From Granulicatella adiacens ATCC 49175 (lineage in GTDB: Bacteria > Bacillota > Bacilli > Lactobacillales > Aerococcaceae), in contig NZ_CP102283.1 of assembly GCF_025150565.1 (NCBI RefSeq), forward strand, positions 372,001 to 436,000: a DNA stretch of 64,000 nt. The letters run 5' to 3'. The notes beneath the pieces were generated by a model. The model was given only the letters and a program-made list of their open reading frames with translations. It was not told the DNA's origin and searched no databases. The translations under genes and the position numbers were made by a program. Positions 26,298-35,773 of this stretch are shown here, in pieces. Within the stretch, counting starts at the first letter, position 1; the number at the start of each line of letters is the position of its first letter.

Positions 26298-28097
26298 ATG
26301 AAAAAGAAGAGCTTATTATTCTTATCAGCTGCAGCGGCAGCACTAACATTAGCAGCATGTGGGAATGCTAATAATGGAAATAGTGGAAACACTTCATCTG
26401 AACCAGCAAAAGCAAGTTCAAAATCAAAATTTAATGCAGAAGTTACTCATGAAGGAACTGCAATTAAAGGCGGAACATTAAAATACGCTTTAGTAGCGGC
26501 TTCACCATTCAGTGGTATTTTCATTGATGAATTATCAACAAACACTACTGACTCATCGATTGCAAGTCAAGTAGACCAATCAATGTTTGAATATGATGAA
26601 AACCGTAAGTTAACGAATACAGGTTTAGCTTCATTAAAATTAGACGTTGAAGGAAAAACAGCGACTGTCACTTTAAATGCGAAAGACTATAAATGGTCAG
26701 ATGGACAACCATTCACAATCGATGACTATATCTTCGCTATCGAAGCTATCGGTAACAAAGACTACACTGGTTCTCGTTACAACGACCGTTACCAAAACAT
26801 TGTCGGAATGAAAGACTTCCACGAAGGCAAATCAGATAAGATTTCTGGTGTGGAAAAAGTGGATGATTATACAGTGAAAATTCACTTTGAAAAAATGTTA
26901 CCTTCTATGCAATTAGCAGGTGGAGCGATTCCAGCATACACAATGCCAAAACATGTCTTCAAAGATATTCCAGTTAAAGATTGGGAACAAAGTGAATATG
27001 TACGCGGTACAAAAGTAGTCGGCTTAGGACCGTTCACAATTGAATCAATCGTGCCAGGGGAATCTGTAACCTTAAAAGCAAATGAAAACTTCTATAAAGG
27101 TCGTCCTAAAGTAGATAAAATGGTGATGCAAGTAGTTTCTCCAGACTCAATCGTTTCAGAAATGAAAGCTGGAAACTACGATATCGCAAGCATGCCAAGT
27201 GCTCAATATGAAGCATTCAAAGATTTAACAAACGTAACATTCTTAAGTTCATTTGCGCCTTCTTATGAATACATTTCATTCAAATTAGGAACATTTGATA
27301 AATCACAAGGTAAAAACGTAACGAATCCAAAAGCGAAAATGAGCGATCCTGCTCTTCGTCAAGCAATCGGTTATGCATTAGATATCGATTCAGCTGGAGA
27401 AAACTTATATCACGGATTGAACTATGGTACAAACTCTATCATCTTACCATTCTTCAAAGATGTATATAACAAAGAGCAAGAAGGATTTACTTATAACCCA
27501 GAGAAAGCGAAACAATTATTAGATGAAGCTGGTTATAAAGATGTTGATGGTGACGGAATCCGTGAAAATAAAGACGGTTCTAAGTTAACGATTAACTTTG
27601 CTGCTCGTACTCGTGACGCAGCGAATGAATCATTAATCCAACAATACTTAATTTGGTGGAAAGAAGTTGGTTTAGATGTACAACTTTATACAGGGCGTAC
27701 AATTGAATCAAATAACTTCTACGTTAAAATTCAAGCAGATGATCCAGAAATCGATATGTTCGCTGGTGGTTGGGGAACAGGTTATGATCCAAACCCATCT
27801 AACTTGTTTGGTGAAACAGCTAAATTTAACTTCTCTCGTTATGTAAATGAAAAAGGTACTGAAATCATGAAGAAAATTTCTTCAACAGACGCTTTTGACG
27901 ATGCGAAAAATAAAGAGTTCTACAAAGAATGGCAAGCATATGCTAAAGATGAAGCTTTCATGATTCCAACTTTAGTAGGGGACAGTGTAACTGCTGTAAA
28001 TAAACGTGTGAAATATTATGACACTTCAATTGCAACAAGTGGTTCTAAATCTCAAGTTTACCAAATCGAATTGACTTCTGAAGATGGAGCAAAATAA
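26298..28097 (+). CDS. oppA: Oligopeptide-binding lipoprotein OppA (paralogue 2)
   Basis: A 599-aa lipoprotein of SBP family 5 with lipobox LAAC. It shares long near-identical stretches with paralogue 3 (for example KWSDGQPFTIDDYIFA, FFKDVYNKEQEGFTYNPEKA, DVQLYTGRTIE), so these two arose by a recent tandem duplication. The DVDGDGIRENKDGS loop resembles a calcium-binding loop. ATG 26298 has TGGAGG upstream. An in-frame extension back to 26196 runs through the promoter and is rejected. Own promoter and terminator are present. Confidence 0.92.
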   Translation: MKKKSLLFLSAAAAALTLAACGNANNGNSGNTSSEPAKASSKSKFNAEVTHEGTAIKGGTLKYALVAASPFSGIFIDELSTNTTDSSIASQVDQSMFEYDENRKLTNTGLASLKLDVEGKTATVTLNAKDYKWSDGQPFTIDDYIFAIEAIGNKDYTGSRYNDRYQNIVGMKDFHEGKSDKISGVEKVDDYTVKIHFEKMLPSMQLAGGAIPAYTMPKHVFKDIPVKDWEQSEYVRGTKVVGLGPFTIESIVPGESVTLKANENFYKGRPKVDKMVMQVVSPDSIVSEMKAGNYDIASMPSAQYEAFKDLTNVTFLSSFAPSYEYISFKLGTFDKSQGKNVTNPKAKMSDPALRQAIGYALDIDSAGENLYHGLNYGTNSIILPFFKDVYNKEQEGFTYNPEKAKQLLDEAGYKDVDGDGIRENKDGSKLTINFAARTRDAANESLIQQYLIWWKEVGLDVQLYTGRTIESNNFYVKIQADDPEIDMFAGGWGTGYDPNPSNLFGETAKFNFSRYVNEKGTEIMKKISSTDAFDDAKNKEFYKEWQAYAKDEAFMIPTLVGDSVTAVNKRVKYYDTSIATSGSKSQVYQIELTSEDGAK

Positions 28098-28107
28098 TAA
28101 AATGAAG

Positions 28108-28141
28108 ACAAGTCTAGGAAATTTCCTAGGCTTGTTTTGTT
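28108..28141 (+). terminator. Intrinsic terminator after OppA paralogue 2
   Basis: ACAAGTCTAGGAAA pairs with TTTCCTAGGCTTGT, followed by TTTGTTTTT. Confidence 0.85.
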
Positions 28142-28204
28142 TTTGAAAACTTTTTTCAAAAATGAGTAAAAAATGATGAAAATTAAAATAAGATTAAAAA
28201 ACAC

Positions 28205-28233
28205 TTGCAATTTGATAAAAAATCAAGTATTAT
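28205..28233 (+). promoter_or_regulatory. Promoter of OppA paralogue 3
   Basis: TTGCAA at 28205 and TATTAT at 28228 with a 17-base spacer. Confidence 0.6.
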
Positions 28234-28293
28234 AATCCCAACATAAATTTATGGATTCGAAATAAGAGCAAAATAAAAGAACGGAGAATGAAT

Positions 28294-30078
28294 ATGAACA
28301 AGAAAAAAATGATGATTTTGTTTTCTGCAACGACAGCTTTAACTTTAGCTGCTTGTGGCGGAAATAATAGTAGTTCGTCGACAACAAGTACTGAAGCCGG
28401 TACAGCCAAAACGAAGTATGCATCAGAAGTCACTCATGAAGGCACGCCGATTAAAGGTGGCACATTAAAATATGCTATCGTATCTTCATCACCGTTTTCT
28501 GGGATTTTTGCAGATGAGTTGTCTCAAGTCACTACTGATTCAACTATCGGGGGTCTTATAGATGAAAGCATGTTTGAATATGATGAGAACCGTAAATTAA
28601 CCAATACGGGTCTAGCAAGTATTAAATTTGATGTTGAGAATAAAACAGCAACGGTCACTTTAAATTCAAAAGAGTATAAATGGTCTGATGGCCAACCAGT
28701 GACAATCGATGACTATATTTTCGCTTATCAAGCCATCGGAAATAAAGACTATACAGGTGTTCGTTACGACGGTGATTTTAAAAATGTCGTTGGGATGGAA
28801 GACTATCACAATGGAAAAGCAGATAGTGTTTCAGGTCTTGAAAAAGTGGATGATTACACGGTGAAAATTCACTTCAAAGAAATGAGCCCTTCAATGCAAT
28901 TAGCCGGTGGTTCTGTTTCTGCTTATATTATGCCGAAACATATCTTCAAAGACATTCCTGAAGCGGAGTGGGAACAAAGTGATTACGTTCGTAGTAAAAA
29001 ATTCGTTGGTCTTGGACAATTCAAAATTGATTCTATTGTAGCCGGTGAATCTGTAACACTCGTTCCAAATGAACACTATTATAAAGGTGTAGCAAAAGTT
29101 GATAAAGTCGTAATGGAAGTCGTTTCACCAGATAATATCGTGTCAGAAATGAAAGCTGGGAATTACGATATCGCGACAATGCCAAACGCGCAATATGAAG
29201 CTTATAAAGATTTAACAAATGTGACTTTCTTAAGTTCACAAGAATCAGCCTATGAATATATCGGTTTCCACTTAGGAAAATATGATAATGCTGCAGGTAA
29301 AAATGTAACAGATCCAAATGCAAAAATGAGTGATGCAAACCTACGTCAAGCGATGGCGTATGCACTAGATGTTGAAGCAGCGGGTCAAAACTTGTATAAC
29401 GGATTACAACATGCCTCAAATTCTATTATCATTCCGTTCTTTAAAGATGTTTATAATAAAGACCAAGAAGGATTTACTTACAATCCTGAAAAAGCGAAAC
29501 AATTATTGGATGAAGCAGGATATAAAGATGTGGATGGAGATGGACTTCGTGAAAACAAAGACGGTTCTAAGTTGAAAATTACTTTTGCCGCTCGTACACG
29601 TGACGAAGCCAACGAATCATTAGTACAACAATACTTAAACTGGTGGAAAGAAATCGGGTTAGACGTTCAACTGTACACAGGACGTACGATTGAATTGAAC
29701 TCATTCTATGATAAAATCCAAGCGGATGATCCAGAAATCGATGTGTTTGCAGCAGGATGGTCAACAGGTTACGATCCAAACCCAGAAGGATTGTTTGGGG
29801 AAACAGCGAAATTTAACTTCGAACGTTATGTAGATCCAGAAGGAAATGCAATCATGAAGAAAATCAGTTCAACAGAAGCCTTTGACTCAGCGAAAAACAT
29901 TGAGTTCTACAAAGAATGGCAAAAATACGTTCATGATAAAGCGTTTATCTTCCCAACGTTAGTCGGAGAATCGATTACTGCTGTTAACAAACGTGTGAAA
30001 TACTTCGATGTTAACTTAGGTAGTCAAAAATCAGCTCTATATCAAATCGAATTAACGAGTGATACAGCAGCGAAATAA
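28294..30078 (+). CDS. oppA: Oligopeptide-binding lipoprotein OppA (paralogue 3)
   Basis: A 594-aa lipoprotein of SBP family 5, closest to paralogue 2. Lipobox LAAC with the lipidated Cys followed by Gly-Gly. It carries the same DVDGDGLRENKDGS loop. Of two nearby ATGs, 28294 is preferred, since the CGGAG ribosome site ends two bases before the first one (28288). It is followed by a terminator and a 270-base gap, then permease set 2. Three binding proteins for two permeases suggest that receptor choice widens the peptide range. Confidence 0.92.
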   Translation: MNKKKMMILFSATTALTLAACGGNNSSSSTTSTEAGTAKTKYASEVTHEGTPIKGGTLKYAIVSSSPFSGIFADELSQVTTDSTIGGLIDESMFEYDENRKLTNTGLASIKFDVENKTATVTLNSKEYKWSDGQPVTIDDYIFAYQAIGNKDYTGVRYDGDFKNVVGMEDYHNGKADSVSGLEKVDDYTVKIHFKEMSPSMQLAGGSVSAYIMPKHIFKDIPEAEWEQSDYVRSKKFVGLGQFKIDSIVAGESVTLVPNEHYYKGVAKVDKVVMEVVSPDNIVSEMKAGNYDIATMPNAQYEAYKDLTNVTFLSSQESAYEYIGFHLGKYDNAAGKNVTDPNAKMSDANLRQAMAYALDVEAAGQNLYNGLQHASNSIIIPFFKDVYNKDQEGFTYNPEKAKQLLDEAGYKDVDGDGLRENKDGSKLKITFAARTRDEANESLVQQYLNWWKEIGLDVQLYTGRTIELNSFYDKIQADDPEIDVFAAGWSTGYDPNPEGLFGETAKFNFERYVDPEGNAIMKKISSTEAFDSAKNIEFYKEWQKYVHDKAFIFPTLVGESITAVNKRVKYFDVNLGSQKSALYQIELTSDTAAK

Positions 30079-30085
30079 GGTTTCG

Positions 30086-30112
30086 AAAAGACTGGCTCAG
30101 CCAGTCTTTTTT
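30086..30112 (+). terminator. Intrinsic terminator after OppA paralogue 3
   Basis: AAAAGACTGGC pairs with GCCAGTCTTTT around a three-base loop, followed by T. Confidence 0.9.
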
Positions 30113-30294
30113 GTTCCTACACCCAAAGCATTAAAAGGAAGATCAATTGGAAGATTTTTGTTTCTTTTTTTAGAATGAATCAAAATTAAAATAACATGAG
30201 AAAAGTTAATTTTTTGCTCATAAATAATAGCATTCGAGCCTAATTCATGGTAAACTAAAAATACGTTGTATTTGCGCTGGAATTGTCTTACAAT

Positions 30295-30323
30295 TTGCAT
30301 TCGAGCTGGAAGCAACGTATAAT
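30295..30323 (+). promoter_or_regulatory. Promoter of the second peptide-permease operon
   Basis: TTGCAT at 30295 and TATAAT at 30318 with an ideal 17-base spacer, 65 bases before the first gene. Confidence 0.8.
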
Positions 30324-30388
30324 AGAAACAATGTTTATTATTTTAAAATACAAATAGTTACACAACAAAAAATAAGGAGGAATCGGAT

Positions 30389-31390
30389 TTGACAATTGAT
30401 AAGCCACTATTAGAAATCAATAACTTGCACGTTGGTTTCCGTATCAAAGATGATTTTTATGATGCAGTAGATAATGTATCTTTAACATTAGAAAAGAATG
30501 AAATTTTGGCCATTGTTGGGGAGTCAGGATGTGGGAAATCTACATTAGCGACAACTATCATGGGATTACACAATAAAAACAACACAAAGATTACTGGAGA
30601 CATTATTTATAATGATGTGAATTTAGTAAACTTAAATGAAGCGTTATATAACAAAATTCGCGGAAATGATATCGGAATGATTTTCCAAGATCCATTGGCT
30701 TCATTAAATCCTTTGATGACGATTGGTGCTCAAATCGATGAAGCTCTTTATTATCATACAGATTTAAATGAAAAAGAACGTACAGAACGTGTATTAGAAT
30801 TGTTAGGACAAGTAGGGATTCCAAACCCACAACGTACTTTCAAACAATACCCACATGAATTATCAGGTGGGATGCGTCAACGTGTGGTTATCGCGATTGC
30901 ATTATCATGTAAACCACCAATCATCATTGCCGATGAACCAACAACTGCATTGGACGTAACCATCCAAGCGCAAATCTTAGACTTATTAAATGATATCCAA
31001 AAAGAAACAGAATCTGGAATCATCTTAATCACTCACGACCTTGGGGTAGTAGCAGAAACAGCTGACCGTGTAGCCGTGATGTATGCTGGACAATTTGTAG
31101 AAGTGGCACCAGTTGCTGAATTATTTACAAACCCACAACATCCTTATACTCGTTCATTACTACAATCAATCCCACAAGCGGGTTCAGAAGGTCAAGAATT
31201 ACACGTAATCAAAGGAACAGTGCCACCATTACCAAAATTACCACGTAAAGGTTGCCGTTTCGCTCCACGTATTCCGTGGATTTCAGCGGACGCTCATGAA
31301 GAAGATCCAACACTTCATGAAGTTGGGCCAAATCACTTCGTTCGTTGTACATGTTATAAACATTTCCATTTTGAAGGGGAGGAAGCATAA
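30389..31390 (+). CDS. oppD: Oligopeptide ABC transporter ATPase OppD (set 2)
   Basis: A 333-aa ATPase with Walker A GESGCGKST near residues 43-51, signature LSGGMRQRV, Walker B IIIADEPT and switch His in ITHD. The C-terminal extension has GCRFAPRIPW and FVRCTCYKH, that is three cysteines reminiscent of the cluster found in DppD-type ATPases, though the usual spacing is not fully kept. The start is TTG 30389 after AAGGAGG. It is first in a D-F-B-C operon, the reverse arrangement of set 1, so the two sets were probably acquired or formed separately. Confidence 0.9.
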   Translation: MTIDKPLLEINNLHVGFRIKDDFYDAVDNVSLTLEKNEILAIVGESGCGKSTLATTIMGLHNKNNTKITGDIIYNDVNLVNLNEALYNKIRGNDIGMIFQDPLASLNPLMTIGAQIDEALYYHTDLNEKERTERVLELLGQVGIPNPQRTFKQYPHELSGGMRQRVVIAIALSCKPPIIIADEPTTALDVTIQAQILDLLNDIQKETESGIILITHDLGVVAETADRVAVMYAGQFVEVAPVAELFTNPQHPYTRSLLQSIPQAGSEGQELHVIKGTVPPLPKLPRKGCRFAPRIPWISADAHEEDPTLHEVGPNHFVRCTCYKHFHFEGEEA

Positions 31391-32334
31391 TGAGCGGTTT
31401 TGTAACCATTGAAGATTTAAAAGTTCACTATCCGATTCGTAGTGGCTTCTTTAACCGAGTAACGGATCATGTTTATGCGGTTGACGGAGTGTCACTTGAA
31501 ATTGAAGAAGGGAAAACTTACGGTCTTGTTGGAGAATCAGGTTCTGGGAAATCAACTATCGGTAAATCGATTATTGGTCTAGAACACGTAACAAGCGGTA
31601 AAGTCATTTACGAAGGGCAAGACGTAACAAACAAAGCACGTCGTCGTACTTCAGACTATAACCGTAACGTACAAATGATCTTCCAAGATTCACTATCAAG
31701 TTTTAACCCTAAAAAACGTATTTTAGATATCGTAGCTGAACCATTAAGAAACTTCGAACGTTTATCTCCAGAAGAAGAGAAAAAACGTGTTATCGAATTA
31801 ATGGAAATTATCGGATTATCTGAAGAAGCATTATTAAAATATCCACACCAGTTCTCAGGTGGTCAAAGACAACGTATCGGTGTTGCTCGTGCCTTAGCAA
31901 GTAACCCTCGTTTAATCATCGCCGACGAACCAGTATCAGCGTTAGACTTATCTGTACAAGCGCAAGTGTTAAACTACATGAAACGTATCCAAGATGAGTT
32001 CAACTTAAGCTACTTATTTATTTCCCATGACCTTGGGGTTGTAAAACATATGTGTGATGAGTTATTCATCATGTACCGTGGACGTTTCGTTGAAACTGGA
32101 CGTGCTGAAGATATTTATGCAAATCCACAACACATCTATACAAAACGTCTATTGTCTGCGATTCCGGTAATCGATCCAGAAAACCGTGAAGCAAACAAAC
32201 TTCGTCGTAAAGAAGCTGAAAAGTTCTATCAAGAAAATCAAAAACTTTATTATGATGAAAATGGTCGTGTATTCGACTTACAAAAAATCTCAGGCACACA
32301 TGCTGTTGCATTAAATCCAAAAGGAGGAAAATAA
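31390..32334 (+). CDS. oppF: Oligopeptide ABC transporter ATPase OppF (set 2)
   Basis: A 314-aa ATPase with Walker A GESGSGKST, signature FSGGQRQRIG, Walker B LIIADEPVSALD and switch His in ISHD. A charged C-terminal tail of about 50 residues follows the usual YTKRLLSAIPVIDP end. ATG 31390 shares one base with the stop codon of the OppD gene, and the next gene starts 2 bases after its own stop. Confidence 0.9.
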   Translation: MSGFVTIEDLKVHYPIRSGFFNRVTDHVYAVDGVSLEIEEGKTYGLVGESGSGKSTIGKSIIGLEHVTSGKVIYEGQDVTNKARRRTSDYNRNVQMIFQDSLSSFNPKKRILDIVAEPLRNFERLSPEEEKKRVIELMEIIGLSEEALLKYPHQFSGGQRQRIGVARALASNPRLIIADEPVSALDLSVQAQVLNYMKRIQDEFNLSYLFISHDLGVVKHMCDELFIMYRGRFVETGRAEDIYANPQHIYTKRLLSAIPVIDPENREANKLRRKEAEKFYQENQKLYYDENGRVFDLQKISGTHAVALNPKGGK

Positions 32335-32336
32335 TT

Positions 32337-33299
32337 ATGTGGAAAACCATTTTACGTCGTGTGTTATTGATGTTGCCACAAATCTTCATCCTTAGTGTGT
32401 TAGCATTCTTAATCGCGAAGATGATGCCAGGGGATCCATTTACAGGTTTAATTACTCCAGAAACGGATCCAAATACAATTGAAGCTTTACGTGTGAAAGC
32501 CGGATTCTATGATCCGCTTCCTGTTCAATATTGGAACTGGATTTCAAAAGCATTCCGCGGAGACTTCGGTCAAAGTTATACTTACAAATATGAAGTAACG
32601 AAATTAATCGGTGAACGTATTGGTAACACAGTATGGTTATCATTACTAACGATGATTCTAACTTACTTAATCGCATTACCATTAGGGATGATTGCAGGTC
32701 GTTACCAAAATACTTGGGCTGATAAAGCAATCGTAGTATATACCTTTATTACTTACTCAATCCCAGTATTCGTATTCGCCTTAGTATTATTATGGTTATT
32801 TGGTTATACATTAGGCTGGTTCCCAACTCGTGGATCTGTCGATTCAGATGTAGTTGCCGGAACAATGAGTTATTATATGAACAAATTCCATCATATGATT
32901 TTACCAGCGTTTACGATGGCGATTCTTTCGACAACTGGTACGATTCAATACTTACGTACAGGGGTTATCGATGCGAAAAGTCAAGACTATGTTCGTACTG
33001 CACGTGCGAAAGGGGTTCCTGAAAATATTGTGTTCAACCGCCACATCTTCCGTAACTCAATCTTACCGATTGCAGCTTTCTTAGGATATGAATTCACTGG
33101 TTTAATCGGCGGTTCTGTGTTTATCGAAAACATCTTCTCATATCCAGGGATGGGGAACTTATTCGTATCATCTATTACAGGACGTGACTACTCAGTAATC
33201 TTAGCGTTACTATTACTATTTGGTACAGCGACACTTTTAGGTACGCTATTATCAGATATTATTATGAGTATTGTAGACCCACGTGTCCGTGTACAATAA
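32337..33299 (+). CDS. oppB: Oligopeptide ABC transporter permease OppB (set 2)
   Basis: A 320-aa membrane subunit with six transmembrane segments. N-terminal MPGDPFTGLITPET follows the first segment, and the ATPase-docking loop is DYVRTARAKGVPENIVFNRHIFRNSILP near residues 214-241. ATG 32337 follows AAGGAGG, which overlaps the end of the preceding gene. Confidence 0.9.
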   Translation: MWKTILRRVLLMLPQIFILSVLAFLIAKMMPGDPFTGLITPETDPNTIEALRVKAGFYDPLPVQYWNWISKAFRGDFGQSYTYKYEVTKLIGERIGNTVWLSLLTMILTYLIALPLGMIAGRYQNTWADKAIVVYTFITYSIPVFVFALVLLWLFGYTLGWFPTRGSVDSDVVAGTMSYYMNKFHHMILPAFTMAILSTTGTIQYLRTGVIDAKSQDYVRTARAKGVPENIVFNRHIFRNSILPIAAFLGYEFTGLIGGSVFIENIFSYPGMGNLFVSSITGRDYSVILALLLLFGTATLLGTLLSDIIMSIVDPRVRVQ

Positions 33300-33317
33300 T
33301 AAAAGGAGGAGTAGCAA

Positions 33318-34238
33318 ATGGAGCAAAATAATGTAAATACAGTTGAAGAAACTGTCGTTGAAGAAAGCACCGTATCTACACCGCCTGCTGGTTTTCAGGT
33401 TATTGTACGGGAGTTTTTAAAAGACAAAATTGCCTTAACAGCATTAATTTTATTAGTGTTAATTTTCTTAGTTATCTTTATTGGACCAATGTTTATTAAT
33501 GAAGATACAGCTCTTAAAGTAAACATTTTAGGTCGTTATAAAGCACCAACAAATGCTCACTTATTAGGGACAGATGAAAGTGGTCGTGACGTTTTAGCCT
33601 TATTAATTATCGGGGCTCGTAATTCAGTATTAATCGGCTTCTCAGTAACGATTCTTACTTGTATCGTTGGTATCTTTGTTGGTTTGATTTCTGGTTACTA
33701 TGGTAAATGGGTGGATACAACGATTATGCGTGTCGTTGACTTTATCATGATTTTACCAACATTGATGATTATCATCGTATTCGTAACAGTAATTCCAAAC
33801 TATACAATGTTCCACTTCGTATTTATCATGACAGCCTTCTATTGGGTAGGTTCTGCACGTTTATTCAGAACACGTACTCTTCAAGAAGCAAGCTTAGATT
33901 ATGTAAATGCGTCTAAAACACTAGGGTCTAGCGATTTTAGAATTATGTTCCGTGAAATCTTGCCAAACTTAAGTTCATTAATTATCGTTAACTTAATCTT
34001 ACGTTTAGCAGGGAACATTGGTATTGAAACAGGGTTAACTTACTTAGGTTTCGGTTTACCATTTACAACACCATCACTTGGTACATTAATCTCTGCAGCG
34101 AAAAATGCGGACATCATTGAAAACAAATTATGGGTTTGGTTACCAGCCACAATCTTAATCTTAATCATGATGTTATGTATCAACTATGTTGGTCAAGCCT
34201 TACAACGTGCAGCGGATTCTCGCCAACGTTTAGGTTAA
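33318..34238 (+). CDS. oppC: Oligopeptide ABC transporter permease OppC (set 2)
   Basis: A 306-aa membrane subunit with six transmembrane segments. LLGTDESGRDVLALLI near residues 75-90 is the OppC/DppC hallmark, and the docking loop is DYVNASKTLGSSDFRIMFREILPN near 194-217. ATG 33318 follows AAGGAGG. It ends the D-F-B-C operon and has a terminator. Confidence 0.9.
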   Translation: MEQNNVNTVEETVVEESTVSTPPAGFQVIVREFLKDKIALTALILLVLIFLVIFIGPMFINEDTALKVNILGRYKAPTNAHLLGTDESGRDVLALLIIGARNSVLIGFSVTILTCIVGIFVGLISGYYGKWVDTTIMRVVDFIMILPTLMIIIVFVTVIPNYTMFHFVFIMTAFYWVGSARLFRTRTLQEASLDYVNASKTLGSSDFRIMFREILPNLSSLIIVNLILRLAGNIGIETGLTYLGFGLPFTTPSLGTLISAAKNADIIENKLWVWLPATILILIMMLCINYVGQALQRAADSRQRLG

Positions 34239-34250
34239 TCATAAAACAGC

Positions 34251-34285
34251 AAAAGAGATTGAAGGAAACTTCAGTCTCTTTTTTT
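34251..34285 (+). terminator. Intrinsic terminator of permease set 2
   Basis: AAAAGAGA-TGAAG pairs with CTTCA-TCTCTTTT around GAAA, followed by TTTTT. Confidence 0.88.
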
Positions 34286-34357
34286 GTACACAAAAGGCCA
34301 AATAGAAAATTTTTTCGTACCTAATAGAGAAGAAAAGTGTAGGATTTCGATGTTTGG

Positions 34358-34386
34358 TTGTGAAATAGATGGGAATCTAGTAAAAT
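34358..34386 (+). promoter_or_regulatory. Promoter of the YbjN-like gene
   Basis: TTGTGA at 34358 and TAAAAT at 34381 with a 17-base spacer. Confidence 0.65.
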
Positions 34387-34418
34387 AGAGGATACAAATG
34401 GCGAAAGGAGTGGCCACG

Positions 34419-34853
34419 ATGTACGTAAGTGAATCATTTGAAACGGTATTAAAGAACCGTGAATTGAAACTGGATAAGAAAGATTTAGGCAATGACGGAA
34501 TTGCGTTTCTGGGTCTGTATTCAGAAGAAGATGATGAGTTCCCGTTTAGCGTCGTGTTTGATGACAGCCAGGACCGTACCGATTACCAAATCACTTATGA
34601 AGGAATCGGAAATGGGAAAGACTTAGGCTTAGATTTATTCGATGTGCTTTTTACCATTAATCGCTTAAACCAGGAGTTAGTAGCTTACTATACGCTACTC
34701 ATGGACCCAGACGGTGAACTTTTTATTCGCTATGTGGGAAGAGTCACTCCATTTGAAACTTTCACTTTGTATGAATTACTCGTGATGGGTTCAAAAATTG
34801 CCTCAGAAGTACGAAGAACATTATTAGAGTTAAAGGATGAGAACGATATTTAA
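34419..34853 (+). CDS. Small acidic protein, possibly YbjN-like
   Basis: A 144-aa acidic cytoplasmic protein without membrane segments or signal. The segment INRLNQELVAYYTLLMDPDGELFIRYVGRV followed by a helix (LYELLVMGSKIASEVRRTLLEL) resembles the YbjN/CesT-chaperone-like fold, but this is pattern resemblance only. ATG 34419 has AAAGGAG at correct spacing; the ATG at 34398 lies upstream of that site. Its 3' end overlaps the next gene by 17 bases, so the two are co-translated. No function is assigned. Confidence 0.6.
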   Translation: MYVSESFETVLKNRELKLDKKDLGNDGIAFLGLYSEEDDEFPFSVVFDDSQDRTDYQITYEGIGNGKDLGLDLFDVLFTINRLNQELVAYYTLLMDPDGELFIRYVGRVTPFETFTLYELLVMGSKIASEVRRTLLELKDENDI

Positions 34854-35268
34854 GAAGTATTCCGATTTGATAAAGCCATACGACATTATTATTGTGCTCG
34901 TTTTATTGGTCTTATCATTTTTACCAAATGCAATTTATGCTTACCAACAAGCAACCGTTAAAGAAGAAGCTAAGATATATGCCATCATTACCATTGATGG
35001 GGAGGAGGTTCAGCGTATCGAGTTGAGCGAAAATACGCCTCGTGAAGAGTTTTATTTTGAACCTCATGATAATCAATATAATATTATCGAAGTTGATGGA
35101 ACTAGAATTAGAGATAAAGAGGATAATAGCCCCGATCAGATTGCTGTGAATACGGGCTGGATTTCCAAACCGGGTCAGACAAGTATTTGCTTGCCACATG
35201 GGCTGATGATTGAGATTGTCTCAACCGAACCTGCCAATAGTGATAATGACACCATTATTCCGTTATAA
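34837..35268 (+). CDS. NusG domain II-containing membrane-anchored protein
   Basis: A 143-aa protein with one N-terminal transmembrane segment (about residues 17-36) and an outside domain of about 100 residues. The sequence ITIDGEEVQRIELSEN, NIIEVDGTRIRDKEDNSPDQIAVNTGWISKPGQTSICLPHGLMIEI is characteristic of the stand-alone NusG_II domain family. The family is often linked with heptaprenyl or quinone-related genes, and its function is unknown. Here it overlaps the upstream small acidic protein by 17 bases and ends in a terminator. Confidence 0.8.
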   Translation: MRTIFKKYSDLIKPYDIIIVLVLLVLSFLPNAIYAYQQATVKEEAKIYAIITIDGEEVQRIELSENTPREEFYFEPHDNQYNIIEVDGTRIRDKEDNSPDQIAVNTGWISKPGQTSICLPHGLMIEIVSTEPANSDNDTIIPL

Positions 35269-35276
35269 AGCAATGG

Positions 35277-35306
35277 AAAGTTCGCTATGTATGTAGCGGA
35301 CTTTTT
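35277..35306 (+). terminator. Intrinsic terminator after the NusG_II gene
   Basis: AAAGTTCGCTA pairs with TAGCGGACTTT (one G-T pair), followed by T run. Confidence 0.88.
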
Positions 35307-35432
35307 TGATTTCTCGACAGTTCCCGTTCCAAGGAGGAGAGCATTTTGCCCGTTGCCTTAGCGTTTGCCAAATAGACTAAAATCAAACAGTGCATTTTTT
35401 ATAACCCAAGCCTATTTCGGAGTTTTTGAGTA

Positions 35433-35458
35433 AGAATATCTTACTAGTAAGATATTCT
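35433..35458. repeat. 26-bp perfect palindrome
   Basis: Two perfectly complementary 13-base halves centred on ACTAGT. It has no T run and lies 10 bases left of repeat copy D, away from any start codon. Otherwise 35307-35432 shows nothing I can name. Confidence 0.55.
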
Positions 35459-35468
35459 CTATGAAGTA

Positions 35469-35657
35469 GACGATGAGGAGAATCAAGCGGATTTTATAAT
35501 AGCAGTAATGGGGGATAGCATTCAAAGTGAATTACGTACTCTTGAAAATTTATTTTCTAGAGTACGTTTGAATCTTGAAAGAGCTTGAGACCATGGCTCA
35601 AGCCGGTGCCTCATTACAGCTATTATAAAAAAATCCGCAAGGATTCGAATCATCGTC
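35469..35657 (+). repeat. Structured intergenic repeat, copy D
   Basis: Outer arms GACGATGA (35469) and TCATCGTC (35650) pair perfectly, then GAATC/GATTC and GCGGATTTTATAATAGC with its complement (one A-run indel). P2 is CGTACTCT (35535) with AGAGTACG (35559), inner GAAAA/TTTTC, loop TTTA. P3 is GCTTGAG/CTCAAGC. It lies between the NusG_II gene and rsmD. Confidence 0.9.
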
Positions 35658-35773
35658 ATTATTAAATTCATACAGAATTATTTTTATAGAAGAGAAGCTA
35701 CCCATTATTTTATAAAAAACTCACGAAAGAGCGCTGGAATATGGTATTATAGTGAAATAAGGAGGAATGCACT

